From positions 868,001-932,000 of the forward strand of contig NZ_UHHW01000002.1 in NCBI RefSeq assembly GCF_900460345.1: DNA of 64,000 bases, in the 5' to 3' direction. Positions within the stretch are counted from its first letter, which is position 1, and each line of letters opens with the position of its first letter. Both the position numbers and the translations under genes were made by a program. The DNA comes from Trueperella pyogenes. Its GTDB lineage: Bacteria > Actinomycetota > Actinomycetes > Actinomycetales > Actinomycetaceae. Shown here one piece after another: positions 45,800 to 54,637 of the stretch. The notes beneath the pieces were generated by a model, which saw only the letters and a program-made list of their open reading frames with translations, did no database searches and was not told the origin of the DNA.

Positions 45800-46891
45800 G
45801 TGAACCTCTTTGATCCCATCGATCTGCGCGGTGTGCACATCCGCAACAGGATTTGGCTGCCACCGATGTGCCAGTACTCCGCCCCAGAATCAGGACAATG
45901 GCTCGGCCGACCGAACGACTGGCACTATCAGCATTACGCCTCGCGCTCGCTGGGCGGTTTCGGCCTCGTGACGGTCGAAGCCACCGCAGTCGTCCCTGAG
46001 GGACGCATCTCCAACCACTGCCTGTGCCTGGATGAAGACGCCGATGTGCCCTCTTTCCGCCGCATCGCCCGTGTCATTACACAGCATGGCGGCGTACCCG
46101 CCATCCAGCTCAACCATGCAGGACGCAAGGGGGCAACCTCGGCCTGGCTCGGATCTGCTGCCCTTGCGGTCGAAGACGGGGGATGGGAGACGCTCGCCCC
46201 GAGCGCTGTCGCATTCGATACGATGCCGCCACCTCGGGAGATGACGAGCGCTGATATCGACGCAGTCATCGGCCAGTTTGCTCATTCGGCACGGTTGGCA
46301 GTTGATGCGGGATTCCAAGCGATCGAGATTCACGGCGCACACGGCTACCTCATCCACCAATTCCTTTCTCCCGTCTCGAATCAACGCACTGACCAGTGGG
46401 GCGGTGATTTTGAGGGACGCACAAGACTCTTGCGCCACATCGTCCGGTCCGTACGCGGCGCGATCGGGGACGTGCCGCTGTTCGTCCGCTTGTCGGCCAC
46501 CGACTGGCTGAAAGAGAACTTCGAGGAACGCGACGGCTCATACGGGTGGACGTTGACGGACTCGATCCGACTCGTGAAAGCGCTTCCGGACGTCGACTTC
46601 TGGTCGATCAGCACCGGCGGATGCTTTCCGGTGAAGATTCCTGCAGGACCGGGATACCAGATACCCTTCGCCCGCCGGATCCGGGAAGAGACGGGGGCCG
46701 TTGTGGGTGTGGCCGGGCAGATCACGAACGCCACGCAGGCCGACGTCGTCGTTTATGAAGAAGAGGCCGACGCCGTGTACGTGGGGCGCGTGGCACTCCA
46801 CGATCCCTATGTGCCGCGTCACTGGGCGAAATCGCTCGACGTGGATATCCCGTGGCCTAACCAGTACAAGCGCGGGCGCAGTGCGACCTGA
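45800..46891 (+). CDS. Old yellow enzyme family NADH:flavin oxidoreductase (YqjM class)
   Basis: A 363-residue FMN-dependent ene reductase. WLPPMCQYSAP is the YqjM-type opening with the Cys that tunes the flavin, IQLNHAGRKG carries the His-Ala-Gly FMN contact, AIEIHGAHGYLIHQFLSPVSNQRTD is the family signature, and ADAVYVGRVAL closes the barrel. Such enzymes reduce activated C=C bonds and are often linked with oxidative stress; the substrate is unknown. GTG 45800 is chosen because GGGGAG lies 9 nt upstream. It interrupts the usual spoU-pheS adjacency. Confidence 0.9.
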   Translation: MNLFDPIDLRGVHIRNRIWLPPMCQYSAPESGQWLGRPNDWHYQHYASRSLGGFGLVTVEATAVVPEGRISNHCLCLDEDADVPSFRRIARVITQHGGVPAIQLNHAGRKGATSAWLGSAALAVEDGGWETLAPSAVAFDTMPPPREMTSADIDAVIGQFAHSARLAVDAGFQAIEIHGAHGYLIHQFLSPVSNQRTDQWGGDFEGRTRLLRHIVRSVRGAIGDVPLFVRLSATDWLKENFEERDGSYGWTLTDSIRLVKALPDVDFWSISTGGCFPVKIPAGPGYQIPFARRIREETGAVVGVAGQITNATQADVVVYEEEADAVYVGRVALHDPYVPRHWAKSLDVDIPWPNQYKRGRSAT

Positions 46892-46980
46892 CCAGGGCGC
46901 TATCGCGCGCCGTCGTGCCAGCCACACAATGTGGGCGCGAATCGCTCCTTGTCCGCCAAGTGATTAGACTTGGAGGTAAA

Positions 46981-46994
46981 CCCGCACTGGCGGG
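46981..46994 (+). other. Small hairpin before pheS
   Basis: CCCGC/GCGGG with an ACTG tetraloop lies just upstream of the pheS ribosome site (GGAAAGG). A role in leader folding is possible. No T-box or Phe-rich leader peptide is apparent. Confidence 0.3.
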
Positions 46995-47011
46995 GGCAAG
47001 GAAAGGTAGAC

Positions 47012-48100
47012 ATGACTCTCAGCCCACTCGATGAGGTCGGGATCGCGCAAGCCGTTGAACGTGCACGGCACGCATTCGCGGGCGCGAACAGCCTCGATGA
47101 ATTGAAAGAGGCACGTCTCGCACATAGTGGAGACAACGCGCCCATCACCCACGCGAACATGCTAATTCGCAATCTCGACAAGGCAGATAAGCCCACGGCC
47201 GGTAAGCTCATGGGCGCCGCGCGCAAGGCGATTCAGGAGGCGCTCGCCGAGGCGGCCGCTCGCCTCGAAGCAGCCGACCAGGAGCGTGTTCTGCGCGAGG
47301 AACGCGTGGACGTCACCGTGCCGACTCGCCGCAGTGTGCAAGGCGCCCGCCACCCATTGCCCGTCTTGATGGAGGACATCTCCGATCTCTTCGTCGCCAT
47401 GGGCTGGGAGGTCGCCGAGGGCCCTGAAGTGGAAAATGAGTGGTTTAACTTCGATGCACTCAACTTCGGCCCGGATCATCCGGCCCGCCAGATGCAGGAC
47501 ACGTTCTATGTCGATAGCGTCGAGCGCGTCGGAATTGATGGAACCGAGCATATCGCGGACGCGCCCGGCCTCGTGCTGCGCACTCATACCTCACCCGTGC
47601 AGTCGCGCGTCATGCTGGAACGCGGCGAACCGCCCATGTACATCGTCTGCCCAGGCAAGGTCTTCCGCACCGACGCCCTGGACGCCACTCACACCCCGGT
47701 CTTCCACCAGATCGAGGGCCTGGCCGTGGATAAGGGGCTGACGATGGAACACCTCAAGGGCACCCTCGACCACTTCGCAAAGGGCATGTTCGGCCCGGAG
47801 GCCAAGACGCGCCTGCGCCCGTCGTTCTTCCCTTTCACCGAGCCAAGTGCCGAGATGGACCTGTGGTTCCCCCAGAAGAAGGGCGGCCCGGGCTGGATCG
47901 AGTGGGGCGGGTGTGGCATGGTCAACCCGCAGGTGCTGCGCAACGCGGGTATCGACCCGGACGTCTACACCGGCTTCGCCTTCGGCATGGGTATTGAACG
48001 TACTCTCATGTTACGTAATTCCATCGACGACATGCGCGACATGGTCGAGGGAGACGTGCGGTTCTCCACGCAGTTCGGCACCACCGGAAGGGGTAACTAA
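47012..48100 (+). CDS. pheS: Phenylalanyl-tRNA synthetase alpha subunit
   Basis: A 362-residue class II synthetase catalytic subunit. The coiled-coil N-terminal domain is followed by [27 protein letters not shown] (motif 2 region), [12 protein letters not shown] and motif 3 [16 protein letters not shown]. It forms an alpha2beta2 enzyme with PheT. GGAAAGGTAGAC precedes ATG 47012; an in-frame ATG at 46970 would need an unusual N-terminal extension. Its TAA overlaps the pheT ATG by one base. Confidence 0.97.
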   Translation: MTLSPLDEVGIAQAVERARHAFAGANSLDELKEARLAHSGDNAPITHANMLIRNLDKADKPTAGKLMGAARKAIQEALAEAAARLEAADQERVLREERVDVTVPTRRSVQGARHPLPVLMEDISDLFVAMGWEVAEGPEVENEWFNFDALNFGPDHPARQMQDTFYVDSVERVGIDGTEHIADAPGLVLRTHTSPVQSRVMLERGEPPMYIVCPGKVFRTDALDATHTPVFHQIEGLAVDKGLTMEHLKGTLDHFAKGMFGPEAKTRLRPSFFPFTEPSAEMDLWFPQKKGGPGWIEWGGCGMVNPQVLRNAGIDPDVYTGFAFGMGIERTLMLRNSIDDMRDMVEGDVRFSTQFGTTGRGN

Positions 48101-50676
48101 TGCCTAGAATTCCCATTGATTGGCTCGCAGACCACGTGGAGGTTCCCGCAGGACTGAGCGCCGAACAGCTCGCCGCGGACCTGGTCAGGGTCGGTCTTGA
48201 GGAAGAAGAGATTCACCGCCCGGATGTGACCGGACCGATCGTGGTCGGGCGCGTGCTTACTCTCACCAAGAATAAACAAAAGAACGGCAAGCTCATTAAC
48301 TACTGCCGTGTTGACGTAGGCGTTCACAACGATGCCCCTGGCGAGGGCCAGGAGCCTTCCGAGCTGCCCTCACGCGGCATCATCTGTGGCGCGCACAACT
48401 TCGTCGAAGGCGACTACGTTGTGGTCTCCCTGCCAGGGGCCGTCCTGCCGGGCGATTTTCGGATCGCTGCGCGCAAGACGTACGGTCACATTTCGGATGG
48501 CATGATCTGCTCTCGGGCTGAGCTCGGCCTGGGACAGGACCACGATGGCATCATCGTGCTCGCATCGAGCCCGGAGGAAGCCGCCGAGCGCGGCATCCCG
48601 GCAGTGGGCGAGGACGTGCTGGATTACCTCGGCTTGGCGGGCGAAGTGCTCGAGATCAACGTGACGCCCGATCGCGGCTACTGCTTCGCGATGCGCGGGG
48701 TCGCGCGCGAGTATGCCCACTCCACGGGCGCGCGCTTCACCGACCTCGGCCTTGCGGAGAACTTGCCCGCGCCGCTCCCAGCGCCTACAGCTGACGGCTT
48801 CCCGGTGGAGGTCGACGACGCCGCCCCGATCCACGGCGTGCCTGGATGTGATCGCTTCGTCACCCGTATTGTCCGCGGGGTCGACCCGTTGGCTGCCTCT
48901 CCGACGTGGATGCAGGATCGACTGACGGCGGCGGGAATGCGCCCTATCTCGCTCGCGGTGGATGCGACGAACTACGTCATGCTCGATCTGGGCCAGCCGC
49001 TGCACGCCTACGACCTCGACAAGGTGGTGGCGCCGATCGTCGTGCGGCGTGCACGCGCGGGCGAAAGCCTTCTCACCCTCGACGGTACCGAGCGCACGCT
49101 CGGCGGGGAGGATCTCCTTATCACCGACTCTGCGGGTGGTAAGGGCGAGCGTGCCATCGGTCTCGCTGGCACGATGGGCGGCCTGGAGACCGAGATCACT
49201 GAGTCGACCGTGAACGTTCTTATTGAGGCCGCTCATTTTGACGCCGTCTCTGTAGCGCGTATGGCTCGCAAGCATAAGCTTCCGTCCGAGGCTGCTAAGC
49301 GTTTTGAACGCGGTGTCGACCCGCGGGTTGCGGGTGTCGCCGCACAGCGCGTGGCTGATATCCTCGTCGAATTCGGTGGAGGCCGGATCGATGAGGCGAC
49401 CTTCGACTACAACGTGACCGCCGATCCGCAGGCGCAGTCTTTCGATCCTGCCGAGGTCGGCCGCCTGACCGGGCTGAACCTGAGCAAGGCAGAGATAGTT
49501 GCCATCCTTGAGCAGATCGGCTGCGTGGTCGCGGACGGTGGCGTTCTGTCCGTCACCCCGCCGACCTGGCGCCCGGATCTGACCGGTCCGGCGCACCTGG
49601 TCGAAGAGGTCGCGCGCCTTGTTGGCTACGATGAGGTGGTCGCAAAGATTCCGGCGGCACCCGCAGGCTCGGGTCTGAGCACGGTTCAGCGCCACCGCCG
49701 CGACATCAGCCGCACACTTGCCGAGGCCGGCTGGACCGAGGTACTGTCCTACCCGTTCATTTCTGCTGAGACTTTCACCAAGCAGGGCATTGCCGACGAC
49801 GACGATCGCCGCCTGGCAATCCGCCTTGCCAACCCGCTGCAGGAGGACGCGCCTTACATGCGCACTTCGCTCCTCGACTCGCTGCTCGATACTGCCCGCA
49901 TGAACGTTGCCCGCGGCAACCCCGCGGTCGCGATCTTCGAATCGGGTATCGTGACCCGCCCTGCGGGCATGGCCAACGCGGAGAACCCGGGCGTGGGCAA
50001 ACGTCCTTCCGACGAGGCGATCGCCGCTCTGTTGGCCTCGATCCCAGGTCAGCCACACCACGTTGCAGGTGTCGCTACACCGACGGCGTCGCAGACCACA
50101 GCGGGTTTCGAAGGCCAAAGTTGGGATTGGCGCGACGCCGTGGAGGCCGTCAAGGCTGCTGGCCACACCATCGATCTCACTCTCACGTTGGCCAACGTCG
50201 AGCGTGCCCCCTTCCACCCAGGTCGATGCGCTGAGCTGACCGCCGGGGAAAAGATCGTCGGATATGCCGGTGAGCTAGACCCGCGCGTGTGCAAGGCCTT
50301 CGATCTGCCCGCGCGAACGGTGGCTTTTGAGTTCGACGTGGATGCACTTATCGAGGCGCGCGGGACCGAGCCGATCGCCGTGGCGCGCGTCCGCACCAAT
50401 CCCGTGGCCAAGGAAGATATGGCCTTCGTGGTCGATGTAGACGTGACCGCAGCACAGATGGAGAAGGTACTGGCCGATGCCGCCGGTGACCTCCTTGAAG
50501 ACATCCGTCTCTTCGATGTGTACACGGGAGATCAGATCGAGCCAGGTAGGAAATCGCTCGCATACGCGTTGCGTTTGCGCTCGGACCACACTCTCACCGC
50601 AGAGGAGATTAATCAGGTTCGTCACCGCGTGATTAAGGCTGCGAGGCAGGCATTCGGCGCTGAGCTTCGCGTTTAA
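48100..50676 (+). CDS. pheT: Phenylalanyl-tRNA synthetase beta subunit
   Basis: An 858-residue editing and tRNA-binding subunit. In order there are an N-terminal EMAP-like tRNA-binding domain (GPIVVGRVLT...RGIICGAHNFVEGDYVVV), the B3/B4 editing domain (LEINVTPDRGYCFAMRGVAREYA), B5 (WRPDLTGPAHLVEEVARLVGYDEV) and a C-terminal anticodon-binding ferredoxin fold (KEDMAFVVDVDVTA). The length is slightly above the E. coli value. It is followed by a clear terminator. Confidence 0.97.
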   Translation: MPRIPIDWLADHVEVPAGLSAEQLAADLVRVGLEEEEIHRPDVTGPIVVGRVLTLTKNKQKNGKLINYCRVDVGVHNDAPGEGQEPSELPSRGIICGAHNFVEGDYVVVSLPGAVLPGDFRIAARKTYGHISDGMICSRAELGLGQDHDGIIVLASSPEEAAERGIPAVGEDVLDYLGLAGEVLEINVTPDRGYCFAMRGVAREYAHSTGARFTDLGLAENLPAPLPAPTADGFPVEVDDAAPIHGVPGCDRFVTRIVRGVDPLAASPTWMQDRLTAAGMRPISLAVDATNYVMLDLGQPLHAYDLDKVVAPIVVRRARAGESLLTLDGTERTLGGEDLLITDSAGGKGERAIGLAGTMGGLETEITESTVNVLIEAAHFDAVSVARMARKHKLPSEAAKRFERGVDPRVAGVAAQRVADILVEFGGGRIDEATFDYNVTADPQAQSFDPAEVGRLTGLNLSKAEIVAILEQIGCVVADGGVLSVTPPTWRPDLTGPAHLVEEVARLVGYDEVVAKIPAAPAGSGLSTVQRHRRDISRTLAEAGWTEVLSYPFISAETFTKQGIADDDDRRLAIRLANPLQEDAPYMRTSLLDSLLDTARMNVARGNPAVAIFESGIVTRPAGMANAENPGVGKRPSDEAIAALLASIPGQPHHVAGVATPTASQTTAGFEGQSWDWRDAVEAVKAAGHTIDLTLTLANVERAPFHPGRCAELTAGEKIVGYAGELDPRVCKAFDLPARTVAFEFDVDALIEARGTEPIAVARVRTNPVAKEDMAFVVDVDVTAAQMEKVLADAAGDLLEDIRLFDVYTGDQIEPGRKSLAYALRLRSDHTLTAEEINQVRHRVIKAARQAFGAELRV

Positions 50677-50688
50677 CTGTCGAATGTG

Positions 50689-50719
50689 AGTCGGCCGCTC
50701 GAGAGGGCGGCCGACTTTT
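50689..50719 (+). terminator. Intrinsic terminator of pheST
   Basis: A 10-bp stem AGTCGGCCGC/GCGGCCGACT (50689-50698 with 50707-50716), 8-nt loop, then a TTTT run. It is 13 nt after the pheT stop. Confidence 0.9.
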
Positions 50720-50726
50720 CCGCGCG

Positions 50727-50732
50727 TACAAT
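50727..50732 (+). promoter_or_regulatory. -10 box of ybaK, leaderless type
   Basis: TACAAT ends 7 nt before ATG 50740, with no Shine-Dalgarno sequence between. It lies just after the pheT terminator. Confidence 0.5.
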
Positions 50733-50739
50733 AATGCCC

Positions 50740-51225
50740 ATGGCAAAGAAAAAGGGCGGTACTCGTGCGCTTCAAGCGCTCATTGACGCACGTGTGCAAT
50801 ACGAGCTCATCGAATACGAGCACTCCGCGCAACTCGACGGCGGCTACGCGCTGGACACCTCGCGGGTGCTTGGCATTGAACCACGCAGGATCTTTAAGAC
50901 GCTGGTGGCGAGTGTGGACGGCAAGCCCGTGGTCGCCGTCGTGCCTGCGTCCGGAAAGCTGAGCCTCAAGGCGCTTGCTAAGGCTATGGGCGCAAAGAGC
51001 GCGCAGATGATGGAGCCCGCGCGGGCCGAAAAGCTGACCGGATACGTCACCGGCGGCATTTCACCGCTCGGACAGCTGCGTCAGCTACCGACGTGGATTG
51101 ATTCCTCTTGTCAACAGCTTGAGACCATTGTCGTCTCCGGCGGGAAGCGAACCCTGTCGGTGGTCGTGCGTCCGGAGGATCTGGCACGGCTCACACGAGC
51201 ACGGTTCGCTTCGATCGGAGCCTGA
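50740..51225 (+). CDS. ybaK: YbaK/EbsC-family Cys-tRNA(Pro) deacylase
   Basis: A 161-residue editing protein that hydrolyses cysteine mischarged on tRNA-Pro. LGIEPRRIFKTLVASVDGKPVVAVVPASGKLSLKALAKAMGAKSAQM contains the conserved Lys of the active site, and GYVTGGISPLGQ is the second signature. ATG 50740 is favoured by the -10 box 7 nt upstream; an earlier in-frame ATG at 50686 would read through the pheT terminator. It converges on the GpsA-like gene. Confidence 0.9.
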   Translation: MAKKKGGTRALQALIDARVQYELIEYEHSAQLDGGYALDTSRVLGIEPRRIFKTLVASVDGKPVVAVVPASGKLSLKALAKAMGAKSAQMMEPARAEKLTGYVTGGISPLGQLRQLPTWIDSSCQQLETIVVSGGKRTLSVVVRPEDLARLTRARFASIGA

Positions 51226-51241
51226 TGTCGTTTAGAACGCT

Positions 51242-52303
51242 TTACCTCATTCCGCCGAAGAACGTTTCCCACGGCATGTCGAGGGGAGCATCCTTCTCGA
51301 TGATGTCGTAGAGGTAGCGGCACAGCGGAAAGTCCTCGGGTTGGATGACGCCGCGTTCGGTCAGCGGACCGAGCGCGGAGCCGATGACGCGGATCGCCTG
51401 AACGCCTTCTAGAGTCACACCTTTCATCAGCGAGTCGCGCACTTCAGAGAACGGCACGCCTTCGCCTACAAACGTCCCAGCTTTGACGTTTCGTCCGCCT
51501 GCCGATGTAACGTACATGTCGCCGACGCCGGCCAAGCCATCGGCCGTCTCGGGCCTGCCCCCGAGGAGGGTCATGAATTGGCGCAGTTCAGTTTGCCCCT
51601 GGCCGAACACGGCGGCGTTGTAGTTAAAGCGGACGTACCGGTCTGCCTGTTTGCCTTCCTTTATCAGGAGGCCTTGACCAAGACCAGCGGCGAAGGCATA
51701 AATGTTCTTTGTTGCCGCACCGATCTCACAGCCCCTGAAGTCCAGCGAGGTCCACACGTGGTAGTAATCGGTGCGGAAAAGTTCCGCCAAATAGTCAAGC
51801 GAGCCCTGATCTTCACCGGCGAAGATCACGCAGGTGTCGTGGTGGACGGCGACCTCGCCAGCGATCGATGGGCCGACGATCGCATTCCAGGACACGGAGC
51901 TGGCGAGCTCCTCGTCAAAGAAGGAACGTAGCACGTCCGGAAGCAGGTGGAGGGTGCCATCCGGATCTGCTTCCATGCCCTTGGTGACGTTGAGGATCTT
52001 CATGCCGGGCTTGACCAGCTTGGCCAGGCGCTCGCCCGCCCAGTGCACGCCGAAGGAATTGACACCAGACATGGCGACGTCGGCGCCATCGAAGGCCTCT
52101 TCGGCGTCTTCGATCTGATATGCGACGACTTCGTCATTGACCTTAAGGCCGAGATCTGGATGTACCCCTGTGCTCTGGATGGACTCGATAATGTCGCGAT
52201 CGAGGTGCGTGCCGACGAGATTGACCTTGTGACCATTTTCCGTAAGGGGAAAAGTCAGTGCAGTGGCCATGATGCCGGCACCGAGTACTGCGATGGTTGC
52301 CAT
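51242..52303 (-). CDS. GpsA-like glycerol-3-phosphate dehydrogenase family protein
   Basis: A 353-residue NAD(P)-dependent dehydrogenase. The nucleotide-binding loop is GAGIMATAL, where the last Gly of GxGxxG is Ala. NVTKGM, GPSIAGEVA, GAATKNIYAFAAGLGQGL, GVGDMYVTS and GRNVKAGTFVGEG follow GpsA, including the catalytic Lys in TKNIYA. It is clearly divergent from housekeeping GpsA, so a polyol-phosphate or a different 2-hydroxy acid substrate is possible. AAGGAGAAGTAA precedes the ATG. The SorC-type regulator gene ends directly upstream on the same strand, suggesting a two-gene catabolic operon. Confidence 0.8.
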   Translation of the reverse strand: MATIAVLGAGIMATALTFPLTENGHKVNLVGTHLDRDIIESIQSTGVHPDLGLKVNDEVVAYQIEDAEEAFDGADVAMSGVNSFGVHWAGERLAKLVKPGMKILNVTKGMEADPDGTLHLLPDVLRSFFDEELASSVSWNAIVGPSIAGEVAVHHDTCVIFAGEDQGSLDYLAELFRTDYYHVWTSLDFRGCEIGAATKNIYAFAAGLGQGLLIKEGKQADRYVRFNYNAAVFGQGQTELRQFMTLLGGRPETADGLAGVGDMYVTSAGGRNVKAGTFVGEGVPFSEVRDSLMKGVTLEGVQAIRVIGSALGPLTERGVIQPEDFPLCRYLYDIIEKDAPLDMPWETFFGGMR

Positions 52304-53248
52304 TTACTTCTCCTTCGAGGTGAGGGCCAGTATTGCTTCGGCCGTCGTGGTGTCAATGATGAAGATTCGTGCAAGCTTTCCGCGGGCGGCCGCCACCATG
52401 GCGGGAGCCTTGTCGGGCTCGCCGGCGACTGCGATAGAAAGATGCGCTTGGGCGAGCAGGTGGAGCGGATAAGCGATCGTGCGCCGCTCCAGTTGGGCGG
52501 AGATCGGTCTGCCGGTGGCGTCCACGTAGTGGGACAGGATATCCCCGACTGAGCCCTTGTTCCGGATAGAGTCGATGCTCTCTTCCGTGATGAAGCCGGA
52601 CTGCACCAGGATGGAGTCTTTGCTGACCGTGCCGGGGGAGTAGACTAGGATGTCGGCGCGCCGGGCGCCGTCGAAGATGCGGCTGATAGCCGGTTCGGCC
52701 ATGAGCTGCGGGCCTAGGTCAGGGTTGCCGATGATGGTCGGCGCTGGCAGGGTGTAGGCGATGCCGGGACCTTTGCGCGCCATAGCGGAGATTGAGGAAG
52801 AGACCTCGTTGTCGCCGTGGTGAGTGGGGCCGCCATTAGTTTGGTAGACCTTGATGCCGGGAGACCAGTGGTCGGGAAGGGCTTTCGCCAGCGCCGTCAT
52901 GGTGCGTCCCCAGGCCACGCCCAGCGAGCGCAGCGGGGCACGGTTGACAAGGAATTGGGCGGTAGCTTGGGCGACGGCGTCGCGCCCGTCGTCATGCTTA
53001 CCCGGCACAACGATGACTTTGTCCAAATCGAGCACTGCCGCGATCTGTTTTTCGAGGTGATGGGTCTGTACACGCGGGTGATTGATGGTGATCGTGACCA
53101 GACCGGTCTGTCTAGCCTCTTCGATCAAACGACCAATCGTCCAGCGCGTGTAGCCCAGACGGGTGCCGATGGCCTGTTGCGTAAGGCCCTCGACGTAGTA
53201 CAGATAGGCAGCCTCGAACATGAGGTCGTCTCGCGAGGAGGGTTGCAT
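52304..53248 (-). CDS. SorC/DeoR-type sugar-binding transcriptional regulator
   Basis: A regulator of about 314 residues. The N-terminal helix-turn-helix (YYVEGLTQQAIGTRLGYTRWTIGRLIEEAR) is followed by a SorC-like effector domain (SLGVAWGRTMTALAKAL, ADILVYSPGT, and VGDILSHYVDATGRPI) that binds phosphorylated sugars. I choose ATG 53248 because GGAGAAAACA precedes it; ATG 53260 and an upstream start are also in frame. The gene lies just before the GpsA-like gene and probably controls it. A palindrome in the upstream gap could be its operator. Confidence 0.85.
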   Translation of the reverse strand: MQPSSRDDLMFEAAYLYYVEGLTQQAIGTRLGYTRWTIGRLIEEARQTGLVTITINHPRVQTHHLEKQIAAVLDLDKVIVVPGKHDDGRDAVAQATAQFLVNRAPLRSLGVAWGRTMTALAKALPDHWSPGIKVYQTNGGPTHHGDNEVSSSISAMARKGPGIAYTLPAPTIIGNPDLGPQLMAEPAISRIFDGARRADILVYSPGTVSKDSILVQSGFITEESIDSIRNKGSVGDILSHYVDATGRPISAQLERRTIAYPLHLLAQAHLSIAVAGEPDKAPAMVAAARGKLARIFIIDTTTAEAILALTSKEK

Positions 53249-53368
53249 TGTTTTCTCCATGTTTTCGAGTCTGTCAGCTTTGCAACTAATGTTGTTGGGA
53301 TTCGGCCAGGTGTGCTCATAGGTGCGCATCTGCTCGGTGTTGGTTTTCACAACGGGCGCAGGCGGTCA

Positions 53369-53409
53369 AACATAAGTCCAGATGTATAGTTATGCGTGTG
53401 GCTTATGTT
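53369..53409. promoter_or_regulatory. Inverted repeat in the sorC-argD gap
   Basis: AACATAAG (53369-53376) and CTTATGTT (53402-53409) form perfect 8-bp arms 25 bp apart, with a TATAGT -10-like box (53385-53390) between them. This could be the operator of the SorC-type regulator. TGTATAGTTATGC in the centre is also loosely like an arginine box. Confidence 0.4.
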
Positions 53410-53494
53410 GTGCACCAGCAGCTTTTTCGCCACTGCACGACTTTCGCGACTTCGCCTAGTTCGGGGTCATCCGCCCAGCCGGCGAGGAGGGTAA

Positions 53495-54637
53495 ATGAAC
53501 TCGCGTGACCTTTATAACCAGAGAATGATGAACGCTTTTGGCGATCCACAGCTGGTCATCGACCGCGGACAAGGCGTCTATGTCTTCGACCAGGACGGCA
53601 AGCGCTACCTTGACCTAGCGGCGGGCAGTGGAGCCAACACGCTCGGCTATTCGCACCCTGCCGTCGTTGCGGCAATCATTGAACAGGCGAGAAAAGTCAC
53701 CCATGCGTCCAACATTTTCGCCACCACCCCGCAGGTCGAACTCGCCGGCGCCATCCAAGCGATGCTTTCCGCCGAAGGTTATGTCGGTGCCTCTGCACGG
53801 GTATTTTTCTGCAACTCAGGCACGGAGGCCAACGAGGCCGCGATAAAAATCGCTCTCATGCACAAGCCAAGAGGCACAATCATTGCTCTCAAGTCTGGTT
53901 TCCACGGGCGCACCCTTGGCTCGCTTTCTATCACGTTCCAACCGGCTATCCGTGAGCCTTTTGAACCGCTCCCCAGCAACGTCCTCTTCATTGACCCCAC
54001 AGTCGAGGCTCTCGAAGCGGCATTTGACGACGACGTCGCCGCGATTTTCGTTCAGACGATCGAAGGGGAGGCGGGGGTCGAGCCGTTAAATGAGGAGTTC
54101 ATACGCCGTGCCCGTGGCCTTTCCGAACGCTACAACGCGCTCCTGGTGATCGACGAAATCCATACTGGTATCGGGCGTACCGGCCGCTGGTTTGCTCACT
54201 CCGGACTTGCCAAAGCAGACCTCGTTACCATCTCGAGGGGACTCGGCGGCGGCGTGCCTATCGGCGCCGTTATCGGTATCGATAAGGCCGGAAAGATCAT
54301 GACTCCAGGTAGCCACAGCACGACGTTCGGGGGCAACCCGCTGGTGTGTGCGGCTGCCAACGCCGTCGTCAAAGAGACCGATCGGCTGCTCGAACAAGTG
54401 CTTTCCACCGGTGAGTGGCTGCGCGGTGAACTTCACGCGCGCGGATTTGACGTGCGTGGTGAAGGCCTTCTCCTCGGCGTTATGGTCGAAGACGCTCCTG
54501 CGTTACAGGCAGAACTGCTGGCAAGGGGCTACATCGTCACTGCGCCGACGCCGACGATGATTCGCCTTTCTCCGCCACTCATCATCACCCAGCGAGAACT
54601 TACACCATTCCTGGAGGAAATGGAGGCCATCATATGA
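53495..54637 (+). CDS. argD: Acetylornithine aminotransferase homologue lacking the PLP lysine
   Basis: A 380-residue class III aminotransferase of the ArgD type. NSGTEANEAAIK, FHGRTLGSLS, VIDEIHTGIGRTG and HSTTFGGNPLVCAAA match the family. The PLP-binding lysine expected in T-x-A-K-x-L-G-G-G is replaced: codon 248 (54236-54238) is AGG, giving TISRGLGGGVPIG. That one base (AAG to AGG) should abolish normal transamination. The reading frame is otherwise intact, with GGAGGG before the ATG and argR overlapping the 3' end. Other arg genes are missing around it. It could be a recent loss-of-function allele, a repurposed protein or a sequencing error. Confidence 0.8.
   Translation: MNSRDLYNQRMMNAFGDPQLVIDRGQGVYVFDQDGKRYLDLAAGSGANTLGYSHPAVVAAIIEQARKVTHASNIFATTPQVELAGAIQAMLSAEGYVGASARVFFCNSGTEANEAAIKIALMHKPRGTIIALKSGFHGRTLGSLSITFQPAIREPFEPLPSNVLFIDPTVEALEAAFDDDVAAIFVQTIEGEAGVEPLNEEFIRRARGLSERYNALLVIDEIHTGIGRTGRWFAHSGLAKADLVTISRGLGGGVPIGAVIGIDKAGKIMTPGSHSTTFGGNPLVCAAANAVVKETDRLLEQVLSTGEWLRGELHARGFDVRGEGLLLGVMVEDAPALQAELLARGYIVTAPTPTMIRLSPPLIITQRELTPFLEEMEAII

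Noticed and set aside
46892..47011. T-box or attenuator before pheST
   Set aside because: No T-box core, specifier loop or Phe-rich leader peptide is visible; only one small hairpin.
48370..50217. 615-codon minus-strand frame inside pheT
   Set aside because: It is antisense to pheT, is rich in Arg, His and Val without motifs, and is explained by codon bias of the real gene.
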